Assembly (NCBI RefSeq): GCF_900116865.1
Contig: NZ_FPCD01000018.1
Location: forward strand, 1-59,130
Origin: Butyrivibrio sp. M55
Lineage (GTDB): Bacteria; Bacillota; Clostridia; Lachnospirales; Lachnospiraceae
Length of the DNA: 59,130 bases
Reading direction: 5' to 3'
Part shown: positions 23,066-32,865 of the stretch, piece by piece
Position numbering within the stretch: position 1 is the stretch's first letter
Layout: each line of letters starts with the position of its first letter
Position numbers and translations under genes: made by a program
Notes under the pieces: generated by a model
The model's input: the letters and a program-made list of their open reading frames with translations, nothing else
What the model was told of the DNA's origin: nothing
The model's database searches: none

Positions 23066-25783
23066 TTGGCAAAGTATAAAGAAACAAATGATGTTTCGGG
23101 TGCCGCACGAGTAAGAAATAGTTATGTTGGTACTTCAAATCATGTAAATGCTTCTTTTATTGCTTCAAAGCCATCTGTAGGGAAAACAAAAACTTCATTA
23201 AATGAAGAATCACTGCGAAATGCTCTTGGAGCAATGAATAATGAAGTTAATAGAAAAACAAGAACAGATCATGTTCAGACAGCTTCGCAGGTGCAGGCTT
23301 CGGCCGTTCTTAGAACTGTTTCATCTGTAAATTACTATAATTCAAATCATATTACTACTAGTGATAGCTCAACGCCCAAAATACTAAAGCAGAAGAGTCT
23401 TTCGAATGATTTTAAGAATGATCCTATTAAAGCTATTAGCCAGGTATCAAGGTTATCGTCAAGCGATGATCTTGGTACAGCAAGCGTAGGAGGATTAGCT
23501 ACTACTACTGTTGCAGGAATAACAGGATTTAAAGCTGCGCAGGGTGTTGCAGATGTAGGAATAAAGACAGCTGCGGCTACAGGAGACTTTGCTGTTAAAA
23601 GCGTAAAAACAGTTGGAGATTTTGCTCAAACTATGAGGGCCGGAGCTAATGTCACAAGGCTGGATGGTAGTGCTTATGAGATCTTAAAGCTTCATGCTAA
23701 TGAAACAGGGTTAGCTCAAACAGCGATTGCTCATAATATTTTAAATGCAAAAAAAGTCGTTGATTTTGGAGCAAACGGCGTAAAGACAGTAGCTAAGGGA
23801 ACAATTAAGACAGGGAAAGCTCTTTTTTACGCAGGGAAAGTAACTAGAAATGTTTTTGCAGGTGCATATACGTCAAAGCAGATTGTGCATGCGGTGGGAA
23901 AAGGAGCGTCTGCACTTGCATATGGAGCTTCACGTTTAGGTCGTAATGGAATAAAAACAGCGTTATCAGGAGTTAGATGGACTTTTGTAAAAGCGTTTCC
24001 TAAGACTTTTAAGTTCCTTGGTAAAGGAAGTATTGGTACATGGAGATTTGGAGCTAAAGCTTTAAGATCTAGTGGAGATTTAGGATTAGAAGCAGTAGGA
24101 ACAACTATGGAAGCTGCTTATCAGGCAGCAAATGTAGCTGATAAAGCAGTTAAGGTTACAGTTAAAACTGCGCAAGTTGGCGGAAAAACCATTGTTCATG
24201 TTGGCAAAGGTGCTTATAGAGCCGGAGCAGGCGTTTACAAAGGAATAAAGTTTATCAAAAACAATGGCCTTAAAGCGGCATGGAAAAAAGCACGGCAAAA
24301 AGCTGGCAAAGCTACAGCTAAGGGTGTTAAAGGTGTAGCTAATCTATTACTTGAAGCGATTAAGAAACTTGGTTCAAAGTTTGTTGTTCCACTTGTTGTG
24401 ATATTAGCACTTGTAATAGGAGTCAATGTCATTATAGCGCCTATAATGGGTGTTTTTAGTGTTTTTGGTGGAATTTTCAATAAAAAAGATACAGGTGAAG
24501 AAGTAAATATTGATAAATATCTTCAGGATGCTTCTAAAGGAATTCCGGCAAAGACATCGGCATATAAAAATGTTATTGTGACTAAGCTTAAAGATGCGGA
24601 GGGGACTTATGACATAGTAAGATTTAGGGCCAATACATCTGAACAGGCAGGTGGTCTTGTGACAGATCATACGTATGAAGCAGTAAGTTCAGTATTTCCG
24701 TCGGATGACGAAGTTATTGAAATGGCAAAGCCACTCTTTCAAGCAGTTATTCTTATGAAATATGAGAATAGTCCTTCGGAGGCTGAAGCTCAGGAATTAC
24801 TGGATCATATTATAGATAAGATGTTTTCAGTAGTTCAGGCAGATACCACAGAGTATTGCGGACAGGATATTAAGACCGGAGAAGGTGAGGTTGATATTTG
24901 TGGTTCTTGTGGTGCGATACATGCCCATGATGATTGTCCAAATCCCAAACCTATGGAATACCATGATTCCTACACCTGCGATAAATGTTGTTATCATTAC
25001 TGCCCTGGCCACTCAGAATTTGATCAGGCTTCAGGACTAAACTATACCAGCTATTGCGATGGTTGCGAAGATGCTTGTAATGGGCATATTGATTGTGGAG
25101 AACATAAAGTTACAACATTCACTCTTAACTGTGACGGTATATATGGACTTGTTCAAGAATATTTTACTGATCCGATAGACGACCTTGAAAGTATTTCTCC
25201 TAGGTCTGTTGAAGAAGATCAACAATTATCTCTTCTTAAATCATATTATGAAATCTTTGAACAAATGGCCAAAATGACAGGAATAGGCGGTTATTCTGGT
25301 GGATTATCACTTGTAGATTTAAGTAATGTTCAGTGGGTAAACGGAAGTCGTCCCGGATGTACTGAAATAGTTGAATATGCAAAACAGTATGTTGGAAATA
25401 TTGGCGGACAACCTTTCTGGTCGTATTTAGGATTTGAAGAACGAGTTGCATGGTGCGCTTGCTATGTATACTATGTAATGCAAAATTCGGGATACGGTGG
25501 AAGCTATCCTACATCATCTAATTATGCGTACTGTCAGACTATGGCAAATGCATTCTCATCAGAAGGAAGATTTGCTGATAGGAGTTTTACAGAGATTGCA
25601 CCCGGTGATGTTATTTATTTTGACTGGGGATGTGATGGACATACTGATCATACAGGAATTGTTATAGGGCGTGATGATAAAAAGGTATATACAGTTGAGG
25701 GAAATTCAGGAGATAAATGTAAGATAAAATCTTATAACCTTGATTCTCGGGTTATTTACGGATATGGTCTGATGAATTACTGA
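23066..25783 (+). CDS. Transfer-associated cell-wall hydrolase with CHAP domain
   Basis: A 905-residue protein. It has an alanine/valine/lysine-rich amphipathic N-terminal region (about 140-430, repeated KTVGDFA/KTAAATGDFAVK-like motifs), then one membrane helix (about 438-462). A cysteine/histidine-rich domain (about 590-690, with CGSC, CDKCCYHYC and CDGCEDAC) precedes a C-terminal CHAP amidase (about 765-905), with Cys in WCACYVYYVM and His in GHTDHTGIVIG. Such proteins open peptidoglycan for the conjugation channel. TTG start after AAGGAG. The cysteine cluster could bind zinc. Confidence 0.85.
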   Translation: MAKYKETNDVSGAARVRNSYVGTSNHVNASFIASKPSVGKTKTSLNEESLRNALGAMNNEVNRKTRTDHVQTASQVQASAVLRTVSSVNYYNSNHITTSDSSTPKILKQKSLSNDFKNDPIKAISQVSRLSSSDDLGTASVGGLATTTVAGITGFKAAQGVADVGIKTAAATGDFAVKSVKTVGDFAQTMRAGANVTRLDGSAYEILKLHANETGLAQTAIAHNILNAKKVVDFGANGVKTVAKGTIKTGKALFYAGKVTRNVFAGAYTSKQIVHAVGKGASALAYGASRLGRNGIKTALSGVRWTFVKAFPKTFKFLGKGSIGTWRFGAKALRSSGDLGLEAVGTTMEAAYQAANVADKAVKVTVKTAQVGGKTIVHVGKGAYRAGAGVYKGIKFIKNNGLKAAWKKARQKAGKATAKGVKGVANLLLEAIKKLGSKFVVPLVVILALVIGVNVIIAPIMGVFSVFGGIFNKKDTGEEVNIDKYLQDASKGIPAKTSAYKNVIVTKLKDAEGTYDIVRFRANTSEQAGGLVTDHTYEAVSSVFPSDDEVIEMAKPLFQAVILMKYENSPSEAEAQELLDHIIDKMFSVVQADTTEYCGQDIKTGEGEVDICGSCGAIHAHDDCPNPKPMEYHDSYTCDKCCYHYCPGHSEFDQASGLNYTSYCDGCEDACNGHIDCGEHKVTTFTLNCDGIYGLVQEYFTDPIDDLESISPRSVEEDQQLSLLKSYYEIFEQMAKMTGIGGYSGGLSLVDLSNVQWVNGSRPGCTEIVEYAKQYVGNIGGQPFWSYLGFEERVAWCACYVYYVMQNSGYGGSYPTSSNYAYCQTMANAFSSEGRFADRSFTEIAPGDVIYFDWGCDGHTDHTGIVIGRDDKKVYTVEGNSGDKCKIKSYNLDSRVIYGYGLMNY

Positions 25784-25870
25784 TTTGTATTGTATTACTT
25801 TGGCGCTGTGATAGAATTCACGCATATCATAGCACTCTATAAGAGAAGGGATTTAAAGGTATATAAAGAA

Positions 25871-26050
25871 ATGTATGCAGATAATAAAAAGGGGAAGGAT
25901 AATTCAAGGTTATCCATAGGCATACCTCAAACAGGGAATATAAGATCTTATTCCAAAGGGGTAAATCACGATCAAAGAACGAAGGGGCTTAATCATCAGA
26001 CTCATCCTGATAAGCTTCAGCATAGATTTACAGATAAATTTGGTAGATAA
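25871..26050 (+). CDS. Small conserved-looking transfer protein, 59 residues
   Basis: Hydrophilic peptide with the stretches LSIGIPQTGNIRSYSKGVNH and HPDKLQHRFTDKFGR and no membrane segment. The start is uncertain: the ATG at 25871 follows AAAGG at 11 bp, while a TTG at 25790 would add 27 residues that look non-coding. A CTATAAG-rich inverted stretch (GCGCTGTGATAG against CATAGCAC) lies between it and the CHAP gene. It sits in the transfer operon. Confidence 0.55.
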   Translation: MYADNKKGKDNSRLSIGIPQTGNIRSYSKGVNHDQRTKGLNHQTHPDKLQHRFTDKFGR

Positions 26051-26064
26051 AAAGGAGAGCAAAA

Positions 26065-27282
26065 ATGAAAAAGATTAGTAGAAGTATTATTGGATTTTTG
26101 TTGATGTTCTCATGTGTTGTTTCATTCTTTTCGGTTAATACTTACGCATCAGAATTAAAATCAAAGTGCACAGTAAAATTTATGGTAATTGATTCTTCAG
26201 GTAGTTATGATGGGACAAGTTTCACTGTAAAGATGGACGATATCATGGGCGAAGCATCTGAAGAATTTGTAGTTGAAAAAGCTGCTAGTTGGGGAAGTAC
26301 TACAGGTAATGTACCTGCAGTTTCAGTTCCGGCGCCTACAACATATAACATCACGATAAGCGGATTAAAAGAAGGCTATAAGTTGCATGATTATATGGCT
26401 GGAAGTGATATAGATACTTCTTTTGCTGCTACTAGTAAAGGAGAGGTTACTTTTTATTGGGAAATAATACCGGACGACGGTACAACAGCAACTCAGGAAG
26501 TTGAGACAACAAAGGCTAACGCTACAGCAAATATAGTAGCTGATAATGCAGATGCAGAGGGTGTATATAAAGAGTTCTTGGATAATGTCTCATTTATAAA
26601 AGATGATCCAACTTGGGAATCATTTTTGCATAAGTACGGGGTTCCCGGAACCGTAAATGTGTTTGCAAGATTATACTCCACATATGTTGATAATGGAGAT
26701 AAGTCAAAAGAAGAAATGATTGCTGAATTTGAGGCAATGTCTAACTATGATAGATTTTTATGGATCACAACTTATCTTTTTATGGCAGATAAGATTTATA
26801 ATGGCCTTCCTGATGAATTAAGCTATGAAGATATGGTTGCCAATACTGCATGTCCGATGGGTACATTCGAACGTCGTAAGGATATAGATCAGTGGAACAA
26901 CGCAGATACAGTCATTGCAGCTTACGATAAGTTACTTCATTGGCAAGCTGATTATATTGCAGCTAATGGAAGTCCTTTTAATTTCATAAATAATCGTTCT
27001 TATTTAGATGAGGTAGGCGGTACTGCAGATAAACCAAAAACAGATGAAAATATAGAGGAGCAAAAAAAGAAAGATCAGGAAGATATTGCGAAGATTCAGA
27101 AAGAAATGGAGAAGGAAGTAAATAAGGAAGAAGATAAAGGAATATGGTCGGATACTTTAGACATATTATCTTCTAACCTCATTACAATCTTGATATTATT
27201 CATTCTTCTTGGCGGTCTTGGATATGTAATCTATCTTAAAAAGAAGAACAATTATACAGATGATATTCACGAGAAAAAATAA
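26065..27282 (+). CDS. Secreted, membrane-anchored surface protein of the transfer region
   Basis: A 405-residue protein. It has a signal peptide (1-28, ending NTYASE), an extracellular beta-rich part to about 140, a threonine/alanine linker and a helical region (about 170-330). A charged stalk (EEQKKKDQEDIAKIQKEMEK) leads to a C-terminal helix (about 372-392) and a KKK tail. There is no LPXTG, so it is held by the membrane helix. Its position after the CHAP gene and before a DUF4315-like gene recalls the CD1107/DUF4366 proteins of Tn1549-type elements. A role in mating contact is inference. Confidence 0.75.
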   Translation: MKKISRSIIGFLLMFSCVVSFFSVNTYASELKSKCTVKFMVIDSSGSYDGTSFTVKMDDIMGEASEEFVVEKAASWGSTTGNVPAVSVPAPTTYNITISGLKEGYKLHDYMAGSDIDTSFAATSKGEVTFYWEIIPDDGTTATQEVETTKANATANIVADNADAEGVYKEFLDNVSFIKDDPTWESFLHKYGVPGTVNVFARLYSTYVDNGDKSKEEMIAEFEAMSNYDRFLWITTYLFMADKIYNGLPDELSYEDMVANTACPMGTFERRKDIDQWNNADTVIAAYDKLLHWQADYIAANGSPFNFINNRSYLDEVGGTADKPKTDENIEEQKKKDQEDIAKIQKEMEKEVNKEEDKGIWSDTLDILSSNLITILILFILLGGLGYVIYLKKKNNYTDDIHEKK

Positions 27283-27303
27283 AAGAGAAAGGGGTTTGAT
27301 AAA

Positions 27304-27633
27304 ATGGGAAATAACTACAGTCAATTACTCGAGAAAAAGCAGGCAAAACTAGAAAAACTGTATGGTATACTAGAGGATACAAAGGGCAAGATCAAGGCTC
27401 TTGAGAGCGAAATCAATACAATAAAGCTTACTCAGGATGCTGAACAGTTCGGAGCATTTAAGAAAGATCTTGCGGCTAAAAATTACAACGTAGATGCTAT
27501 CCTCAGTGCCATAAGAGATGGCAGGATTGATTTAAGCGCATATTCAACGAGACAACCAGCTCAGACACATCAGTCGTTTAGTCAGACTCCGCCACAGCAG
27601 AATTTGGGATTTATGGAAAGCATGGAAAGCTAA
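27304..27633 (+). CDS. Coiled-coil protein resembling DUF4315
   Basis: A 109-residue protein. Residues 5-50 form a coiled coil (LLEKKQAKLEKLYGILEDTK ... LESEINTIK); the tail is glutamine/proline-rich (PAQTHQSFSQTPPQQ). Length and position next to the surface protein resemble the DUF4315 proteins of Firmicute conjugative elements, but the match is by eye. AAAGGGG lies before the ATG. Confidence 0.62.
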   Translation: MGNNYSQLLEKKQAKLEKLYGILEDTKGKIKALESEINTIKLTQDAEQFGAFKKDLAAKNYNVDAILSAIRDGRIDLSAYSTRQPAQTHQSFSQTPPQQNLGFMESMES

Positions 27634-27646
27634 GGGGAGTTAATAC

Positions 27647-28036
27647 ATGTCAAATATGGATTCTAGCATTAGTAAGGTTAACAGTAATGGATCAGTCGCA
27701 AATAAGATACAAAACAATCTAGAGTTCAAAATTATCACGGGTGAGTTAGCTCCTGGGGAAAAATTTCCCTCAATCCGTGAATTGGCTGAAACATACAAAA
27801 TTGGCACAGTTACTGCACAGGCAATTGTAACCAATTTGAGCAAAGATGAGATAATAACAAAAAAGCCCGGAGTTGGATTCTTTGTTATGCCTTATGTAAA
27901 AGGGAAACTTGTTCAGAAGCACACTTCTGAGTGTAAAAAGATGCTTAAACGGGTTATAGAATATGCAGTACGATTTGGACTTGATCCTGAGGCTATTGTT
28001 GCTGAGGTTTTCAAAGAAGAGAATATTAAAGGATGA
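27647..28036 (+). CDS. GntR-family transcriptional regulator (YtrA-like)
   Basis: A 129-residue DNA-binding protein. The winged helix (about 18-90) carries the GntR pattern ITGELAPGEKFPSIRELAET and KPGVGFFV. A short helical tail without an effector domain is typical of the YtrA subgroup. It lies within the transfer operon, so it may report on or repress it; the CATAACAC operator at 13411-13440 is one possible target (inference). AGGGGAG precedes the ATG. Confidence 0.88.
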   Translation: MSNMDSSISKVNSNGSVANKIQNNLEFKIITGELAPGEKFPSIRELAETYKIGTVTAQAIVTNLSKDEIITKKPGVGFFVMPYVKGKLVQKHTSECKKMLKRVIEYAVRFGLDPEAIVAEVFKEENIKG

Positions 28037-28062
28037 TAGCCTCTAAAGTATAGAGGTAGTTA

Positions 28063-29235
28063 ATGGATAAAAATTTAATAGGTTTACTTGCCAAAGGAAG
28101 TAAATTAGTAAATCTTTATACCGGTGATGTATATAAATTTTTGGAGCAAGAAGGAGATACCCAGTTTATAAGGGCGATACTTCAAAGCGAAGAAAAATGG
28201 AATAAGTATAAGATGGTCTACGAAGATGTTCCTGAGAAGGAAATGAGAGTAGATTCAGCGGAGCTTGTTCCGGGAGATAAGATCCCTTTTATCTCAGTTA
28301 AAGGAAAGAAGCTTTTTGATGTCCGCAATATGGATATCGTGACCTACACAAGAAACAAGGAGACCATCAAGGCAAGAGTAGTATATCTTGATGGAGGAAA
28401 TGAAGATAAGGATACGGTATTTACTTTTGTAGGGCAGGACGGTAAGGATATTTCCGATACCGGAAAGGGCTATACTGCAGAACAGTTTGCAAACGATTTT
28501 AACAAGAAGAAAAAGGCTGTTAAAAGGATAGTTGTTGAGGACGGTTTCTTTGCAGAAAAAGATACAAGATTTAATCTTGCTGAGATCGCAGAGAAAGCTC
28601 CTAAGATTGAAGCTACAACAAGCACTGTTGTTACAACGAAAAAGGCATATAAGCCTCTTAATATTTCAGGGCTTAGAAATAGGCTTAAGAAACTCGGATT
28701 TTACTGCAAAGATCAGACTGCATTCACAAAGCTTAGTTTTTGGGATATGAAAGTCAAAAAGAAAAAAGAGATCGCAGTAACAGAGCAGCTCCTTATCTTG
28801 TTTAACAGTTCTGATGAAAGCAAACTTGATGAACTTAGAATGAATGATCCTGCATTATATGAGCAGGTAATCGAGATCAGAAAAAACAAGCTTGAGCAGT
28901 ATAAGTTTATTGAAGCTTACAACGTTGTAAAGCAGCTTCTTATCCAAGAGACAAAGCAAAATTATCAGGTAGAACTTGCAAACATAAAGCGTAAGGCTTC
29001 TATCGATGTTACTGAGGAAGAAAAAGCATATACAAGCACCAATATTGTAAGGATTGAAAAGCAGATTGAAGAATGCGATAAAAAGCTTGATGAACTCAAC
29101 GGCTTCAGGAAGACAATTTTAGAAGATCACAACAAGGAGCTTGAAGCTGTTAAAGCTATTAAAGATGCCAGAAAGAAAACCGGACATAATAAAGGCGGAC
29201 TTTTTTCTGCAAAAAATAAGAAAAGCGTAGCATAA
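28063..29235 (+). CDS. Hypothetical protein, 390 residues
   Basis: I do not recognise this family. It is soluble and lysine-rich. A beta-rich first half (about 60-150, ELVPGDKIPFISVKGKKLFD) is followed by a central helical domain and a C-terminal coiled coil (about 320-370, IEKQIEECDKKLDELNGFRK). The tail is basic. It lies between the GntR-like regulator and topoisomerase III in the transfer region and is followed by a palindrome copy and a terminator. Confidence 0.7.
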   Translation: MDKNLIGLLAKGSKLVNLYTGDVYKFLEQEGDTQFIRAILQSEEKWNKYKMVYEDVPEKEMRVDSAELVPGDKIPFISVKGKKLFDVRNMDIVTYTRNKETIKARVVYLDGGNEDKDTVFTFVGQDGKDISDTGKGYTAEQFANDFNKKKKAVKRIVVEDGFFAEKDTRFNLAEIAEKAPKIEATTSTVVTTKKAYKPLNISGLRNRLKKLGFYCKDQTAFTKLSFWDMKVKKKKEIAVTEQLLILFNSSDESKLDELRMNDPALYEQVIEIRKNKLEQYKFIEAYNVVKQLLIQETKQNYQVELANIKRKASIDVTEEEKAYTSTNIVRIEKQIEECDKKLDELNGFRKTILEDHNKELEAVKAIKDARKKTGHNKGGLFSAKNKKSVA

Positions 29236-29262
29236 AAGCTACACTGATCAGTAAATATTTTT

Positions 29263-29277
29263 TCCTCACGGTGAGGA
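29263..29277 (+). repeat. Dispersed palindrome copy 13
   Basis: TCCTCACGGTGAGGA 28 bp after the 390-residue gene, just before a terminator. Confidence 0.9.
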
Positions 29278-29283
29278 GTTTAT

Positions 29284-29319
29284 AGGTGCATGGTGGTTAT
29301 CATGCACCTTATTTTTTTA
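29284..29319 (+). terminator. Terminator after the first transfer operon
   Basis: GGTGCATG (29285-29292) and CATGCACC (29301-29308), then TTATTTTTTT. Confidence 0.85.
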
Positions 29320-29342
29320 GTATTTATTATGGGGTATAAATT

Positions 29343-29756
29343 ATGAATTGTTTAAATATTGATTCTAAAAAAGAATTACAGTCAGTAGATGCTGACAATC
29401 TTATTGGATTTACTTTGTTGGGGCAGTACAACACCAAAGATGATCTAATATTCTATAAGGGGGCAAAATATCAGCCACAAATCACAATAAACATCGAAAT
29501 CCCGCTATCTCAGCGCTATAAATTTGGCATTTCCTTAGATAGAAATAGTGGTTATAGAGTAGTTCAAATTACTGATGATGGTGAAACTCGAGATTATACA
29601 GAAAACATATTTCAAATAAAAAATGCCATGCTAAATCCTCTTGATGGCTCACAGCACATTATTTCAGCAATTGAAGCACAAGAATTTATATTGAATAATT
29701 ACGAATGTTTTGCTAATCAAAATGATCCTATGGGGCATCGATGCTATTATGACTAA
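29343..29756 (+). CDS. Hypothetical protein, 137 residues
   Basis: Soluble protein of unknown family with mixed beta/helical composition (NLIGFTLLGQYNTKDDLIFY, then YRVVQITDDGETRDY). The ribosome site is weak (GGGG about 10 bp before the ATG). It starts 24 bp after a terminator, so its promoter is unclear, and it may depend on read-through. Confidence 0.62.
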   Translation: MNCLNIDSKKELQSVDADNLIGFTLLGQYNTKDDLIFYKGAKYQPQITINIEIPLSQRYKFGISLDRNSGYRVVQITDDGETRDYTENIFQIKNAMLNPLDGSQHIISAIEAQEFILNNYECFANQNDPMGHRCYYD

Positions 29757-29859
29757 TTACGATGCTGCATTTGTTTGAGTAGTTGATTTAGATTCACTTC
29801 ATAAAACTGCTTTTTAATGTAAGTAGATTATTATGTTAAGTAACGGAAAGGAAAACCTC

Positions 29860-32196
29860 ATGAAATCAATAGAAAATGACACTCACTCAATATATCATTC
29901 TACTCATTATAAGTTGTGTACGGCGGAAAAGCCCTCGGTTGCCAAAGATATCGCGAAAGTAATCGGGGCTACTACTAAGAAGAATGGTTACTATGAAGGA
30001 AATGGATATAGAGTTACTTGGGCTGTAGGTCATCTCGTAGGGCTTGAAGAGCCTGAAAGTTATGGGTACATGGAGCAAAAAGAAATCTATGAGGATGGCA
30101 ACGAAGAAAAGGCATGGAGCGAACTCCCTATTATTCCCAAGGAATTTAAGCTCAAAGTACTAGAGCCAACAAGGGATCAATTTAAGATAGTAAAAGATCT
30201 TATGCTTTCTGATGAAACAGATGAGATTATTGACTGCGGCGATATGGGACCTGAAGGACATATTCTGCAATGGTTTATTAGAGAAAAAGCAGGATGTAAA
30301 AAGCCGGTAAGAAGGTTCTGTGCAACATCTATGACAAAAGAAGCTATTCTTTCTGCCATGAATAATCTAAAGCCTATAGATAATTATAAGAACATAATAA
30401 AGGGCGAATACTGCAAGAAAAAAGCAGACTGGATAATTGGCATGTCACTAAGTAGAGCCGGGTCACTAAAGTACAATACGAATTTCAGTGTTGGAAGGGT
30501 GCAGAGTCCTACACTTTTCTTTATTGTTAAAAGATACATCGATGTGACAAATTTTAAGAAGAAAGACTTCTATACCATGAGAGCAGATCTTGATGGTTTT
30601 TCTGTATTCTGGAATAAGGATGTAGATGGTATTTTTGCATCAGACGTTAAGGACAGCGAAAACAGGGTAATAACAAAATTTGTTGTAGATAATAAATGCG
30701 CTGCAATAAGGGCAAGCAAATATGGCACCGTAACGGAGCTTAAGACAGAAAAGAAAGCGACAAACAGGCCGCAGCTTTATGACATTACTGAGCTTGAAAG
30801 AGATGCCAACAGAAAGTACGGATATACTGCAGCTGAAACACTTGCTACAGCTCAGGCTTTATATGAGACTCAGAAAGTTCTTAGTTATCCAAGGACAGAC
30901 AGCCGTTATATTACAAGTGATCTTGAGCCTTATATGGCTGATAGGATAAAGCAGATCTCAACACTCCCAAAGTACAGGAAATATAGTGACGGTCTACTTT
31001 CTGAAGGACTGAACATAGATAAGAGAATAGTAGATGATTCAAAAGTAACTGATCACCATGCTCTTATCTGCACTGAAAACATAGAAGGTTTTGACCTTGA
31101 AAAGCTCATCCCTACAGACGAAGAAAAAAGGAAAGGTGTTTCTGCAGAAAAGATGAGGAACATTCTTGATCTTGTTCTTACACGTATGATAGTTGCTTTT
31201 TCACAGCCGTATTTTTACCTGCAGACGTCTGTAGAAGTCACATTCCTTGATGATATAAGGTTTACTGCAAGCGGAAAGCGGACTGTTAAAGAAGGCTGGA
31301 AAGGTGTTCAGAAAGGAATCATCGGAAGTATAGATGAGGAAGATGAAGATTCATCTGAAGAACAGCTTTTTCCGGATATAAAAAAGGGAATGCAGGTAGA
31401 GATAAAAGACTGCGTGACCGTTTCCAAAAAGACTACGCCTCCAAAGCTTCATACTGAAGCTACACTTCTTACGGCTATGGAAAATGCAGGAGCGTCTATT
31501 GAAGGCGGCGAGATCTTAAAAGGACGCGGTATCGGTACTCAGGCTACAAGAGCTGAGATAATAAAAGTTCTCTTTGAAAAGAAGTACTGTGAGACCTTGA
31601 AGAAGGGGAAGACAAATTACATTATTCCTACAAAAAAAGGACTTAAGATAATAAGAGCTCTTCCGGTTGAACTTACATCACCAAAGCTCACGGCAGACTG
31701 GGAGAATAAGATAGCTCTTATAGCTGACGGAAAAGCTGATGAAAATGACTTTATGAAGGAGTTTATTCCATTCATAAAAGATAAGACACAAGAGATAAAG
31801 AACAGCACTCTTTCTATTGATTTTAGGGATTCAAGGGATCCTGTAGGAAAATGTCCGTTCTGCGGAAGGGATGTACTTAAAGGAAAGAGCAAGAAGACAG
31901 GAGCCACTCTTTTTTATTGCTCAAACAAGTTTGATAAAGATGATCCGTGCGGCTTTATGTTCTCTGTTGATTCGCCTGTATTTATCACAAGAATAGGTAA
32001 GAGCATTACAGAGAAAGAAGCGATAAAGCTTATTACGGCAAAATCTATTACTAAAACCTGCAAGAAAAAGACAGGAGAAGGAACATATAAGGCAGTCTTT
32101 AGCTTTTCTAAGACAAATAGGGACGGGATTCCCGGCACATCAATCGATGTAGAGTTTGCCAATAAGAAAAAGGCTGTTAAGAAGCACTCGTTTTAA
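29860..32196 (+). CDS. topB: DNA topoisomerase III (type IA)
   Basis: A 778-residue enzyme that passes single strands to decatenate or relax DNA. The TOPRIM domain (about 10-140) has AEKPSVAKDIAKVIG and the acidic CGDMGPEGH. The core holds the catalytic Tyr in LSYPRTDSRYI (about 344). A C-terminal zinc ribbon (CPFCGRDV ... FYCSN) is present. A topB copy is a regular member of Tn1549-type conjugative regions. The ATG at 29860 follows GGAAAGGAAA; an ATG at 29833 has no ribosome site. Confidence 0.93.
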   Translation: MKSIENDTHSIYHSTHYKLCTAEKPSVAKDIAKVIGATTKKNGYYEGNGYRVTWAVGHLVGLEEPESYGYMEQKEIYEDGNEEKAWSELPIIPKEFKLKVLEPTRDQFKIVKDLMLSDETDEIIDCGDMGPEGHILQWFIREKAGCKKPVRRFCATSMTKEAILSAMNNLKPIDNYKNIIKGEYCKKKADWIIGMSLSRAGSLKYNTNFSVGRVQSPTLFFIVKRYIDVTNFKKKDFYTMRADLDGFSVFWNKDVDGIFASDVKDSENRVITKFVVDNKCAAIRASKYGTVTELKTEKKATNRPQLYDITELERDANRKYGYTAAETLATAQALYETQKVLSYPRTDSRYITSDLEPYMADRIKQISTLPKYRKYSDGLLSEGLNIDKRIVDDSKVTDHHALICTENIEGFDLEKLIPTDEEKRKGVSAEKMRNILDLVLTRMIVAFSQPYFYLQTSVEVTFLDDIRFTASGKRTVKEGWKGVQKGIIGSIDEEDEDSSEEQLFPDIKKGMQVEIKDCVTVSKKTTPPKLHTEATLLTAMENAGASIEGGEILKGRGIGTQATRAEIIKVLFEKKYCETLKKGKTNYIIPTKKGLKIIRALPVELTSPKLTADWENKIALIADGKADENDFMKEFIPFIKDKTQEIKNSTLSIDFRDSRDPVGKCPFCGRDVLKGKSKKTGATLFYCSNKFDKDDPCGFMFSVDSPVFITRIGKSITEKEAIKLITAKSITKTCKKKTGEGTYKAVFSFSKTNRDGIPGTSIDVEFANKKKAVKKHSF

Positions 32197-32216
32197 ATAA
32201 ATCGGGAGAAATATAG

Positions 32217-32684
32217 ATGAAGCGTACATTTATAAAAATATTAAAGTTTTCACCGCTCATATTCATAGCTGTTATAGTTTTGTTATTTAAGATTTCCTGT
32301 CCGATTAATGATAAAGTTTCCCGTGATGTCGTTAAAGAACTAAAGCAAATCCCTTTACCTGCAGGCACGGTTGTAGTTGAAGAAAAGGCAATAGCTGACA
32401 GACTTTGCGGAAACGGTGATGGGGTTCAGTACTTCGGAGCGCTTTTACTTAAGAGCGACTTATCTTTAGAGGAATTAGATGAGTATTATGCGCAGTATAG
32501 AGATGATAATGCTTGCTATAGAGTTGAGCATCAATATGATAGTGAAATAAAACAAGACAAGTTATCTCTTCATCAGGACAATTCTTTTGAGACTACTATT
32601 GATTCCGACAACTATTATATCTTATATGCGTGGGGAAACTACGATAGCATGTTCACATATTTAGATTGGCGTGGAATTAATTAA
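32217..32684 (+). CDS. Hypothetical membrane-anchored protein, 155 residues
   Basis: One N-terminal helix (about 10-28, FSPLIFIAVIVLLFKIS) acts as an anchor or signal. The remaining extracytoplasmic domain is acidic and mixed alpha/beta, with CGNGDGVQYFGALLLKSDL and a helix EELDEYYAQYRDD. The family is unknown. A GGGAG site precedes the ATG, 20 bp after topB. Confidence 0.65.
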   Translation: MKRTFIKILKFSPLIFIAVIVLLFKISCPINDKVSRDVVKELKQIPLPAGTVVVEEKAIADRLCGNGDGVQYFGALLLKSDLSLEELDEYYAQYRDDNACYRVEHQYDSEIKQDKLSLHQDNSFETTIDSDNYYILYAWGNYDSMFTYLDWRGIN

Positions 32685-32761
32685 AATTTACAATTCAATA
32701 TTACTAAATGTTCAATATAGCGATTTTATAGATATACTCTACATTAGAGCGTTTTCATGTG

Positions 32762-32797
32762 TTATAATTTTAGTGTGATGGCAACGCATTACACTAA
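32762..32797 (+). promoter_or_regulatory. Promoter and leader hairpin before the 32.87 kb operon
   Basis: TATAAT at 32763-32768 with a weak -35 (TTTTCA-like upstream). The transcript would start at a hairpin TTAGTGTGATG/CATTACACTAA (32770-32797). Confidence 0.6.
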
Positions 32798-32819
32798 TTT
32801 TACTAACTCGATTTTAGCC

Positions 32820-32848
32820 ACGTCCTCACGGTGAGGACGTGTTTTTTT
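32820..32848 (+). terminator. Palindrome copy 14 as a putative attenuator
   Basis: Core TCCTCACGGTGAGGA at 32823-32837 extended to CACG/CGTG and followed by eight T. It lies downstream of a promoter and 28 bp before the next ATG, so it could terminate transcription inside the leader. Confidence 0.72.
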
Positions 32849-32865
32849 TATAAAGGTACAGCTTT

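Noticed and set aside
24840..25130. Cysteine-rich stretch as a separate small metallothionein-like gene
   Set aside because: It is in frame with the upstream membrane helix and downstream CHAP domain, with no internal start, so it is a domain of one protein.
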